Below, one piece after another: positions 51,666 to 58,991 of a DNA stretch of 64,000 bases. The number at the start of each line of letters is the position of its first letter. The first letter of the stretch is position 1. Made by a program: the position numbers and the translations under genes. A model generated the notes under the pieces. It was given only the letters and a program-made list of their open reading frames with translations, did not search any database and was not told where the DNA came from. The stretch comes from Nocardioides jejuensis (GTDB lineage Bacteria > Actinomycetota > Actinomycetes > Propionibacteriales > Nocardioidaceae), in the NCBI RefSeq assembly GCF_004337475.1, contig NZ_SJZJ01000001.1, positions 186,001-250,000 of the forward strand, in the 5' to 3' direction.

Positions 51666-52349
51666 TCAGGCGGACTCGCCGAACTCCTCGCCGAGGTCCA
51701 GCGTGTGCGCGGTGTGGTCCCGCTTGGCGACCAGGTAACGCTCGTTGGCCGCAGACAGGTGCACGCCGGTGCGCACCTGCTCCATCACGGTGATGCCGTA
51801 GGCGTCGAGCTGCACCGCCTTGTCGGGGTTGTTGCTCAGCAGCCGGATCTGCGGCGTGCCGAGCGCACGGAGCATCTGGGCGGCAGCGGTGTAGTCCCGC
51901 TCGTCCTCGCCGCGGCCGAGCGCGCGGTTCGCGGCGTACGTGTCGAGGCCCTCGTCCTGCAGCGCGTAGGCGTCGAGCTTGGCGTAGAGGCCGATGCCGC
52001 GACCCTCCTGGCGCAGGTACAGCAGGAAGCCGCCGACCTCCGCGATCCGCTCGACGGCCTCACGCAGCTGCGGACCGCAGTCACAGCGCTGCGACCCGAA
52101 GACGTCACCCGTCAGGCACTCCGAGTGGGGGCGCACGAGGGGCGCCTCGCCGCCGGACCGGCCACGGGCCACAGCGCCCTCCCAGTCACCCAGGCCCAGG
52201 GCCAGGTGCTCCTTGCCGTCGGCGAGGCCGCGGAAGGTGAAGACGTCGGCGACGGTCTCGTAGCCATCGGGAAAGCGCAGCGGGACGCGGACCCGCGTGC
52301 GGATCGCCAGGGACGGGCAGTCAGGCAGGATCGGAGCCTCGGTGGTCAT
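51666..52349 (-). CDS. ribA: GTP cyclohydrolase II
   Basis: This 227-residue enzyme starts riboflavin synthesis by opening GTP. The zinc site is CLTGDVFGSQRCDCG, the catalytic region LLYLRQEGRGIGLYAKLDAY with the substrate-binding Arg, and RLLSNNPDKAVQLDAYGITV follows. It is the stand-alone form without a DHBP synthase domain. The ATG at 52349 has GAGGGGAG five bases upstream. No other rib gene is in the window. Confidence 0.94.
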   Translation of the reverse strand: MTTEAPILPDCPSLAIRTRVRVPLRFPDGYETVADVFTFRGLADGKEHLALGLGDWEGAVARGRSGGEAPLVRPHSECLTGDVFGSQRCDCGPQLREAVERIAEVGGFLLYLRQEGRGIGLYAKLDAYALQDEGLDTYAANRALGRGEDERDYTAAAQMLRALGTPQIRLLSNNPDKAVQLDAYGITVMEQVRTGVHLSAANERYLVAKRDHTAHTLDLGEEFGESA

Positions 52350-52454
52350 GGGTGCTCCCCTCGTGGGCAGACAGAAGGATGACGCTTCAACCATCTGTCC
52401 GACGAGGGCTATTCCCGGACGAGTGAGCGAATTTTCCGATCACCGCCGCCGGGC

Positions 52455-53261
52455 TCAGTCGATCTCGGCCGCCGTCGGCCACGGGTTGGCCCGGCAACCG
52501 TGCAGCCCCAGTGTCTGTTGCAGCATCACCGGCGCCGGATCGCCCTTCGCCGGACACCTCGCGTGGCCGTGCCCCAGACCGTGCCCGACCTCGTGGTTGA
52601 CCACATAGATCCGGTACGCCGCGACGTCGCCGCCGTAGCTCGGCGCACCCTGCGCCCAGCGGACGGCGTTGATCACCACGTCGTCACCGTTGCGGCACGA
52701 GACCTGACCCTCGGTCGTGAGAGGCGCACACAGGTCGTCCGTCGTGCCGGGCGAGGCGAGGACGATGCGCAGGTCCGCCGATCCCCCGACGCGCACCATC
52801 GGCCGGCCGGTCCGGGCAGCCCAGCTCCGCGGATCGCCAAGGGTGCGGTCGACAGCCCGCGCGAAGGCTGCAGCGTCGTACGGCAGGCCGCGCTCGACCT
52901 CGACGCGATAGGTCAGCGCACCCGGCGGCGCCGCCTCGTCCGATGCCCGCGCGGCGACGAAGGCGCCCGAGGCGCGCTGCGGGATCTCCGGCCCAAGTGC
53001 CTCGATGACCGGGCGGACTCCAGGCGATGGCAGCACGCCCGCGCGGACGTCAGCAGCAGCCGCGGCGGCCAGCTCGGGCAGGAGCTGCTCGGCAGCCACG
53101 GCTGCGAGGTCATCGCGGTCCGACGGCAGGAAGGGCTGCACGCCGCCGATCAGTCCGACGTGGGCGGCAACAAGCCCCAGGAGGACGGCACCGCGCGAGA
53201 GGCGGCGCCGGCGTACGGGCGCGGCGCGACGACGTCCCGCCCCTGCCCTGCGCCGCCGCAT
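52455..53261 (-). CDS. DUF3152 zincin-like membrane-anchored protein
   Basis: This 268-residue protein has a very basic N-terminus, one membrane helix (GAVLLGLVAAHVGLIGG) and an extracytoplasmic C-terminal domain. It carries YRIYVVNHEVGHGLGHGHAR, an HExxHxxGxxH zinc site, which marks DUF3152. Cys pairs (LCAPLTTEGQVSCRNG; HARCPAKG; LHGCRANP) may form disulfides. A secreted or tethered protease is likely. The ATG at 53261 follows TAGACT by 6 nt (leaderless). Confidence 0.87.
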   Translation of the reverse strand: MRRRRAGAGRRRAAPVRRRRLSRGAVLLGLVAAHVGLIGGVQPFLPSDRDDLAAVAAEQLLPELAAAAAADVRAGVLPSPGVRPVIEALGPEIPQRASGAFVAARASDEAAPPGALTYRVEVERGLPYDAAAFARAVDRTLGDPRSWAARTGRPMVRVGGSADLRIVLASPGTTDDLCAPLTTEGQVSCRNGDDVVINAVRWAQGAPSYGGDVAAYRIYVVNHEVGHGLGHGHARCPAKGDPAPVMLQQTLGLHGCRANPWPTAAEID

Positions 53262-53290
53262 CCCGCGAGTCTAGGACGAGACCGCGACGC

Positions 53291-53482
53291 TCAGTGGCGC
53301 TTGGGCGCGACGCTGACCCACGCGAGGGCCACGCCGAGGCCGGCGGTCGCCGGGCCCACCGTGGCGTACCAGCTCGCACCGTTGCCGGCGTCGCCGAGCA
53401 GGCCCAGCCCGATCGCCGTCATCACGCCGCCCAGCACCAGGAGGACGAGCCCGCAGCCCGCTCCGAAGATCCGCATACCCAC
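53291..53482 (-). CDS. Small two-helix membrane protein
   Basis: This 63-residue protein begins VGMRIFGAGCGLVLLVLGGV and has two hydrophobic segments (about 5-28 and 36-58), ending VSVAPKRH. The GTG at 53482 lies 6 nt after TACCAT, a leaderless pattern; an ATG at 53476 is the alternative. I know no function. It lies between the DUF3152 and ROK genes, all on the minus strand. Confidence 0.65.
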   Translation of the reverse strand: MGMRIFGAGCGLVLLVLGGVMTAIGLGLLGDAGNGASWYATVGPATAGLGVALAWVSVAPKRH

Positions 53483-53519
53483 GGCGTGATGGTAGCGAGC
53501 CGCCAGCACCCGCCCGACG

Positions 53520-54686
53520 TCAGGCGAGGACGTCGGTGCGCTCGGCAGCCAGGAGCAGACCCCCGACGAGCGAGGCGCGGCGGCCCAGGGCGCTGACCAC
53601 GACGGGAGTGTCAGCGGCGTCCGCGAGTGCGTGCCGGCGCAGGCCGACGCGTGCCGCGTCGAGGACCAGGTCGCCGGCGAGGGCCAGGTCGCCACCGACC
53701 ACGACCACGTCCGGGTTGACGAGGTTGACGATCGAGGCGAGGCCCCAACCCAGGTGGAGCCCGGCGTCCTCGAAGACCCGGCGCGCGGAGACGTTGCCCT
53801 CGTGTGCCGCTGCCACCAGCTCGGTCATGCCGACGCCACTCCCCTGCCCGGCGAACATCGCCGCCAGCGTGGCCGTCGACGTGTACGCCTCGAGGCAGCC
53901 GCGACTCCCACACCGACACAGTGGGCCCTGGTCGTCGATGGTCAGGTGGCCGATCTCGCCGGCCATGCCGCGCGCACCCCGGAAGAGCCGCCCGTCGATG
54001 ATCAGGCCGCCACCGACACCGGACGAGGACTTCACGAAGACAACGTTGTCGGAGCCACGCGCGGCGCCGACCCGGTGCTCGGCCCAGGCGCCGAGGTTGG
54101 CGTCGTTCTCGACATGGACGGGCAGGCCGAACGCCTCGGCGACGACGGCTTCGGCGTCGACGCCGATCCATCCCGGAAGGATCGCCGAAGCCCGGACGAC
54201 CCGGCCCTCGATCGGCGCGGGAAGCCCCACACAGAGGGTCCGGAGGTCGGAGCGGTCGTGCCCCGCCTCGGCGAGCGCCGTGTCGAGCAGCTCGCCGGCG
54301 AGCGCCAGCCCCTCGACGTACGGATGGTCGGCGTGCAGCGGAGCCTCGGCCTCGGCGAGCACGACGCCCGCTAGATCAGCCACCGCGGCCGCGACGTGGC
54401 TGTGGCCGAAGTCGAGGGAGGCCACCAGTCCGGCCGTGCGGGCAAAGCGCACGACGCTGCCCCGGCGCCCACTGCCGGGCTCGGTCTCGACGATGCCGGC
54501 CGCGCTCAGGTCGCGCACGATGTTGGACACCGTCGCCGCCGCCAGACCCGTCTCGCGGGCCGCCTCGGCCTGCGTGACCGACTCCCCACCGCGGGCGCGG
54601 AGCAGCTCGACGATGCGGCGCTGGTTGGCCGGCCGCAGGGCGGCGGTCGAGCCCGGAGCCGGTGACGACGAGCGCGAGGGGGTCAT
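53520..54686 (-). CDS. ROK-family transcriptional repressor (XylR-like)
   Basis: This 388-residue protein has an N-terminal winged helix (RPANQRRIVELLRARGGESV; AARETGLAAATVSNIVRDL) and a sugar-kinase-like ROK domain: DFGHSHVAAAVADLAG, VENDANLGAWAEH, GVGGGLIIDGRLFRGARGMA, and the zinc motif CRCGSRGCLEAY. It diverges from the xylose-type ABC operon across 179 bp and is almost certainly its repressor. The ATG at 54686 is preceded by GGGGG. Sugar identity is inferred from the neighbour. Confidence 0.9.
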   Translation of the reverse strand: MTPSRSSSPAPGSTAALRPANQRRIVELLRARGGESVTQAEAARETGLAAATVSNIVRDLSAAGIVETEPGSGRRGSVVRFARTAGLVASLDFGHSHVAAAVADLAGVVLAEAEAPLHADHPYVEGLALAGELLDTALAEAGHDRSDLRTLCVGLPAPIEGRVVRASAILPGWIGVDAEAVVAEAFGLPVHVENDANLGAWAEHRVGAARGSDNVVFVKSSSGVGGGLIIDGRLFRGARGMAGEIGHLTIDDQGPLCRCGSRGCLEAYTSTATLAAMFAGQGSGVGMTELVAAAHEGNVSARRVFEDAGLHLGWGLASIVNLVNPDVVVVGGDLALAGDLVLDAARVGLRRHALADAADTPVVVSALGRRASLVGGLLLAAERTDVLA

Positions 54687-54745
54687 GCCCCCGAACTCTG
54701 GATCACACACCCCGCGAGCGTCAAGAGTTGAAGGCTATTCGCACT

Positions 54746-54808
54746 TTTGACTTTTCAAAGACTTATTTGTGTTCACCTCTTGACGACAAGTATGTGACGC
54801 AGCACACT
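54746..54808 (+). promoter_or_regulatory. Promoter and candidate ROK operator of the xylose transporter operon
   Basis: A good promoter is seen: -35 TTGACG (54780-54785), 17-nt spacer, -10 CACACT (54803-54808). Just upstream TTTGA-CTTT-TCAAA (54746-54759) is a palindrome in a distinctly AT-rich patch, and a second TCAA-GAG-TTGA occurs at 54721-54731. These are the likeliest binding sites of the divergent ROK repressor. Confidence 0.65.
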
Positions 54809-54865
54809 CAGGGAAGGTCATCCACCCCGTCAGGCTGACCACCTACTCATCCCGAGGAGCTTCCC

Positions 54866-55939
54866 GTGGCAGCACCCATCACCCGCGGCGTCGTACTTGG
54901 CGCAGCCCTCCTGTTCGGCGCGACGTCCTTCACCGCGTGTGCCGCGAACGACGCCCAGAACGGCGGCAGCAAGAAGGACGGCGGCACGATCGCCCTCCTC
55001 CTGCCCGAGTCCAAGACCACGCGCTACGAGGCGTTCGACAAGCCGCTCTTCGAGGCGAAGGTCGCCTCCCTGTGCAGCGACTGCACCGTCGACTACTACA
55101 ACGCCGACCAGGACGAGGCCAAGCAGGCCCAGCAGATGGAGACCGCGATCTCCAAGGGCGCCAAGGTCGTCGTGCTCGACCCGGTCAACGGCGCCGGTGC
55201 CGGCGCGATGGTCAAGAGCGCCCAGACCTCCGGCGCGAAGGTCGTCGCCTACGACCGCTTCATCGGCAGCGCCGACTACTACCTCTCGTTCGACAACGAG
55301 ACCGTCGGCAAGATGCAGGCCACGGCCCTCGTCGACGCCATGGGCGGCAAGGGCAACATCCTGATGACCAACGGCGCCCCGAGCGACCCCAACGCGGCCC
55401 AGTTCAAGGCGGGCGCACACAGCGTCATCGACAAGGCGTCGGGCGTGAAGGTCCTCGCCGAGTACGACAACCCGGACTGGAGCCCGGACAAGGCCCAGCG
55501 CTGGGTGACCGACCAGCTCAGCAAGTTCCCCGCCAACACCATCCAGGGCGTGTACGCCGCCAACGACGGCCAGGCGGGTGGCGTGGTCGCCGCCCTGACC
55601 GGCGCCGGCGTGAAGGCCGACGCGCTGCCCCCGATCACCGGCCAGGACGCGGAGCTCGCTGCGATCCAGCGCATCGTCGCCGGCCAGCAGGCGATGACGA
55701 TCTACAAGCCGATCAAGATCGAGGCAGACCAGGCCGGCGAGCTCGCCGTCGCCCTGCTCAAGGGCACCGACGTCGGCACGACGACCGACTACAACGGCGT
55801 GAAGTCGTTCATCTTCGACCCGATCGTCGTGTCGGCCGACAACGTGAAGGACACGGTCGTCAAGGACGGCTTCTACAAGGCGTCGCAGATCTGCACCCCC
55901 GCCTTCGCGAAGGCATGCGCGGAGGCCGGCCTCCAGTGA
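54866..55939 (+). CDS. xylF: Xylose-type ABC transporter substrate-binding lipoprotein
   Basis: This 357-residue protein has a lipoprotein signal peptide (lipobox SFTAC). The mature part has IALLLPESKTTRYEAFDKPL, YNADQDEAKQAQQMETAISK, YDRFIGSADYYLSFDNETVG and PITGQDAELAAIQRIVAGQQ, all typical of XylF/ChvE periplasmic-binding proteins for xylose or related pentoses. The GTG at 54866 has GAGGAG six bases upstream. It is the first gene of the operon and overlaps xylG by 4 nt. Confidence 0.9.
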   Translation: MAAPITRGVVLGAALLFGATSFTACAANDAQNGGSKKDGGTIALLLPESKTTRYEAFDKPLFEAKVASLCSDCTVDYYNADQDEAKQAQQMETAISKGAKVVVLDPVNGAGAGAMVKSAQTSGAKVVAYDRFIGSADYYLSFDNETVGKMQATALVDAMGGKGNILMTNGAPSDPNAAQFKAGAHSVIDKASGVKVLAEYDNPDWSPDKAQRWVTDQLSKFPANTIQGVYAANDGQAGGVVAALTGAGVKADALPPITGQDAELAAIQRIVAGQQAMTIYKPIKIEADQAGELAVALLKGTDVGTTTDYNGVKSFIFDPIVVSADNVKDTVVKDGFYKASQICTPAFAKACAEAGLQ

Positions 55940-56739
55940 GCACCGCCCTCCACGCGGCGGCACCGGTGAGGGAGACCGTGCTCTCCCTCACCGGGGTCCA
56001 CAAGCGCTTCGGCGCCGTCCAGGCCCTCACCGACGTCCACCTCGAGGTGGCCGCCGGCGAGGTGGTCGCCCTCGTCGGTGACAACGGCGCCGGCAAGTCG
56101 ACGCTGGTCAAGGTGATCAGCGGCGTCTACATCCCTGATGAGGGCGAGGTGGAGCTCGCCGGCCAGAAGGTCCGGATCACCGCGCCCAGCCAGGCCCAGT
56201 CGCTCGGCATCGCCACCGTCTTCCAGGACCTCGCGCTCTGCGACAACCTCGACGTGGTGGCCAACCTGTTCCTCGGACAGGAGCACCTCACCGGCCCGTT
56301 CATCGACGAGGTCTCGATGGAGAAGGACGCGTGGCGGCTGCTGCGTTCCCTCTCCGCGAAGATCCCGTCGGTGCGCATCGCCATCGCCGGACTCTCCGGC
56401 GGTCAGCGCCAGACCGTGGCGATCGCCCGCTCGCTGGTCGGCAGCCCCAAGGTGGTCATGCTCGATGAGCCGACCGCTGCCCTCGGCGTCGCCCAGACGG
56501 CCGAGGTGCTCAACCTCGTCGAGCGCCTCCGCGACCAGGGCCTCGGCGTCATCCTGATCAGCCACAACATGGCCGACGTGCAGGCTGTCGCCGACCGGAT
56601 CGTCGTTCTCCGCCTAGGCCGCAACGCTGCCGAGTTCGACGTCGAGGACGTCACCACGGAGCAGCTCGTCGCCGCCATCACGGGTGCGTCGGACAACGTC
56701 GTCGCCGCCCGCCAGTCCCGCAAGGAGGGCTCCTCGTGA
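55936..56739 (+). CDS. xylG: Sugar ABC transporter ATP-binding protein, single-domain
   Basis: This 267-residue ATPase has Walker A GDNGAGKST, signature LSGGQRQTVAIARSL, Walker B VVMLDEPTAALG and LISHNMADV. It has one nucleotide-binding domain, unlike the double XylG/RbsA of E. coli, and must act as a dimer; actinobacterial pentose importers often have this form. The GTG start overlaps the xylF stop (GTGA), and the stop overlaps xylH in the same manner. Confidence 0.93.
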   Translation: MSTALHAAAPVRETVLSLTGVHKRFGAVQALTDVHLEVAAGEVVALVGDNGAGKSTLVKVISGVYIPDEGEVELAGQKVRITAPSQAQSLGIATVFQDLALCDNLDVVANLFLGQEHLTGPFIDEVSMEKDAWRLLRSLSAKIPSVRIAIAGLSGGQRQTVAIARSLVGSPKVVMLDEPTAALGVAQTAEVLNLVERLRDQGLGVILISHNMADVQAVADRIVVLRLGRNAAEFDVEDVTTEQLVAAITGASDNVVAARQSRKEGSS

Positions 56740-57980
56740 GCACCGACCTCTCCCCCGTCGCCGCCGACCTCCAGGACGAACGGCTGATCAACAACCAGGG
56801 CCTCGCCGCCACCGCGACGGCGTTCTGGCACCGGCTCAAGGGAGGCGAGCTCGGCTCGCTGCCGGTCGTCTTCGGACTGCTCATGATCTGCACGGTCTTC
56901 TACATGCAGGAGCCGCGCTTCCTGTCGTCGTTCAACCTGGTCTCGATGCTGCAGTTCGCCGCACCCGTCGGGATCATCGCGCTCGGCATCGTGCTGGTGC
57001 TGCTGCTCGGCGAGATCGACCTGTCGGTCGGATCGGTCAGCGGCTTCGCGGCGGCGTGCATGGCGGTCCTCGTGGTCGACCACGGGCAGTCGATGCTCGT
57101 CGGCCTGCTCGCGGGCATCGGGGTGGGCGCCCTGATCGGCGTCGCCTACGCGTTCCTGTACACGAAGATCGGCGTCCCGAGCTTCGTGTTCTCGCTCGCC
57201 GGCCTGCTCGCGTTCCAGGGCGGTCTGCTCTACGTGCTCGGCACCAACGGCACCGTCAACCTGCCCGACGACTCGTTCCTGGTGAACTTCGCCCGCTTCG
57301 ACTTCGTGCCCGAGTCGGTCTCCTACGCGCTCGTCGTCCTGATCGTCGCTGCGTACGCCGTGACGCACCTGGTCAGCCGGCGACGCCGCACGGCTGCCGG
57401 GCTCAGCAACAGCTGGCTTCCGGTCGTGATCGCCAAGGCCGCTCTGATGCTCGTCGGACTGCTCTGGCTCACCTGGTACCTCAACATCGACCGTGGCTGG
57501 GGTTACCTCTGGGTGCTCTTCGCGGCGCTGGTGGTCGGACTCGACCTGCTGCTCCGCAAGACCCGCTGGGGCCGCTACATCTTCGCGGTCGGTGGCAACG
57601 AGGAGGCCGCTCGTCGCACCGGCATCAAGGTGACCCGGGTCTACCTGTCGGTCTTCGTCGGTTGCTCCACGCTCGCCGCGCTGGGTGGCCTGATGATGGC
57701 CGGCAACCTGACCACCGTCTCGCAGTCCAGCGGCACCACCGACACCAACCTCACGGCGATCGCGGCAGCGGTCATCGGCGGCACCAGCCTCTTCGGCGGT
57801 CGCGGGTCGGCGTACTCCGCGATGCTCGGGATCATCGTGCTCCAGTCGATCCAGAGCGGTCTCAACATGCTCAACGTCGACTCGTCGGTGCGCTTCATGG
57901 TCACCGGCGCCGTGCTCCTGCTCGCGATCGCGATCGACTCGGTCTCGCGCAAGGCACGCACCAGCAGCGGTCGCGGCTAG
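56736..57980 (+). CDS. xylH: Xylose-type ABC transporter permease
   Basis: This 414-residue permease has ten or more membrane segments and the family marks GIVLVLLLGEIDLSVGSVSG, RKTRWGRYIFAVGGNEEAAR, RTGIKVTRVYLSVFV and VIGGTSLFGGRGSAYSAMLG, as in XylH/RbsC. The GTG at 56736 overlaps xylG (GTGA). The final base of its TAG stop is the first base of structured element B. No xylose isomerase or kinase is in the window. Confidence 0.92.
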   Translation: MSTDLSPVAADLQDERLINNQGLAATATAFWHRLKGGELGSLPVVFGLLMICTVFYMQEPRFLSSFNLVSMLQFAAPVGIIALGIVLVLLLGEIDLSVGSVSGFAAACMAVLVVDHGQSMLVGLLAGIGVGALIGVAYAFLYTKIGVPSFVFSLAGLLAFQGGLLYVLGTNGTVNLPDDSFLVNFARFDFVPESVSYALVVLIVAAYAVTHLVSRRRRTAAGLSNSWLPVVIAKAALMLVGLLWLTWYLNIDRGWGYLWVLFAALVVGLDLLLRKTRWGRYIFAVGGNEEAARRTGIKVTRVYLSVFVGCSTLAALGGLMMAGNLTTVSQSSGTTDTNLTAIAAAVIGGTSLFGGRGSAYSAMLGIIVLQSIQSGLNMLNVDSSVRFMVTGAVLLLAIAIDSVSRKARTSSGRG

Positions 57981-58139
57981 GGCGTGCCTGGCAAACCGTC
58001 GCCGTCGCGAGCGGTGTCCGGTGCGTGGGCTGGCAAGGCGGAGGAGGGAGCCGTGGCGGAGCCACGGCGACTGACGACAACGCTGCCAGGTCGCGTGCCG
58101 GGGGCCGCGCAGCAGGCGTGGGGTTTGCCAGACGCGCCC
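57980..58139. repeat. Structured intergenic element B (nested covarying stems)
   Basis: A 160-bp element has an outer stem of 16 pairs out of 17 (57980-57996 with 58123-58139; GTTTGCCAG is perfect), a middle stem CTGGCA/TGCCAG (58030-58035/58084-58089) and a perfect inner hairpin GCCGTGGC-GGA-GCCACGGC (58050-58068). The blocks CAAGGCGGAGGAGGGA, CGGAGC and CGACTGACGACAACGC match element A at 29742-29851. Pairing is kept while the stem sequence changes. It follows xylH directly and is itself followed by a terminator that serves the opposite strand. Confidence 0.72.
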
Positions 58140-58160
58140 TGCCCACACCGCACACGCTGC

Positions 58161-58198
58161 ACGAACGCCCCGTCCGGAACCCCGGGCGGGGCGTTCGT
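58161..58198 (-). terminator. Hairpin terminator after the pilus operon
   Basis: ACGAACGCCCCG (58161-58172) pairs with CGGGGCGTTCGT (58187-58198), with further pairing TCCGG/CCGGG inside. It lies 4 nt past the pilD stop. Confidence 0.78.
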
Positions 58199-58202
58199 CG
58201 TG

Positions 58203-58991
58203 TCAGGCTGCGCCCAGGGCACGCAGGTAGGCATCCCCGAGCCCACCCGCACCCAGGATCGCGGCCACTGCGCCCACCAGCATGAACGGCCCGAACGGCA
58301 CCGCCGTCTTGCGCCCCGCTCCACTCGCGACGATGAGGACGACGCCGACGGCCGCTCCGATGACGAACGCCCCGAAGCCACCGGCCAACAGGGTGCCCCA
58401 GGACAGGTAGCCCATCATCGCGCCCACCGGCGCCGCCAGCTTCACGTCACCCCAGCCCATCGCGCCGCGAGCCACCAGGGCGATGACGAGGTAGACCCCG
58501 CCGAGCAGCGCTCCCCCGAGCGCCGCCCGGAGGAGAGCATGCGGGTCGCCGTCGACGGCGAGCAGCACCGGGAGGACGACGTACAGCGGCAGGACGATGA
58601 CGTCCGGCAGCCGGCGTACGTCGAGGTCGATCAGGGCGAGCGCCACTCCCCCCGCGGCGAAGGCGAGGTACGCCGGCAGCAGCGCCGGCCGGTCCCCCAG
58701 CCGCAGCGCGACCACCGCGAACAAGATGCCCGTGCCGAGCTCGACGAGCGGGTAGCGCGCGCTGATCGGCGCACGACAGTCGCGGCAGCGGCCCCGCAGC
58801 AGCAGCCAGCCGAGCACCGGCACGTTGTCACGCGCCCGGATCGCGTGGCCGCACGCCGGGCACGCGCTCGGCGGGCTGACGATCGACTCGCCCCGCGGCA
58901 CGCGCCAGGCGACGACGTTGAGGAAGGAGCCGATGAGGAGCCCGAGCACTCCAGTGAACGCCGCCCACGCGGCCGGCAGCACGTCCGTCAT
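58203..58991 (-). CDS. pilD: Prepilin peptidase (A24 aspartyl protease)
   Basis: This 262-residue membrane enzyme cleaves and often N-methylates type IV prepilins. The N-terminal signature is LLIGSFLNVVAWRVPRGES, with zinc cysteines CPACG and CRDC; the catalytic aspartates are in LIDLDVRRLPD and MGWGDVKLAAPVGAMMGYL (G-x-G-D). About eight membrane helices. The ATG overlaps the preceding gene (ATGA). It closes the operon and should process the three pilin-like proteins encoded upstream. Confidence 0.94.
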   Translation of the reverse strand: MTDVLPAAWAAFTGVLGLLIGSFLNVVAWRVPRGESIVSPPSACPACGHAIRARDNVPVLGWLLLRGRCRDCRAPISARYPLVELGTGILFAVVALRLGDRPALLPAYLAFAAGGVALALIDLDVRRLPDVIVLPLYVVLPVLLAVDGDPHALLRAALGGALLGGVYLVIALVARGAMGWGDVKLAAPVGAMMGYLSWGTLLAGGFGAFVIGAAVGVVLIVASGAGRKTAVPFGPFMLVGAVAAILGAGGLGDAYLRALGAA

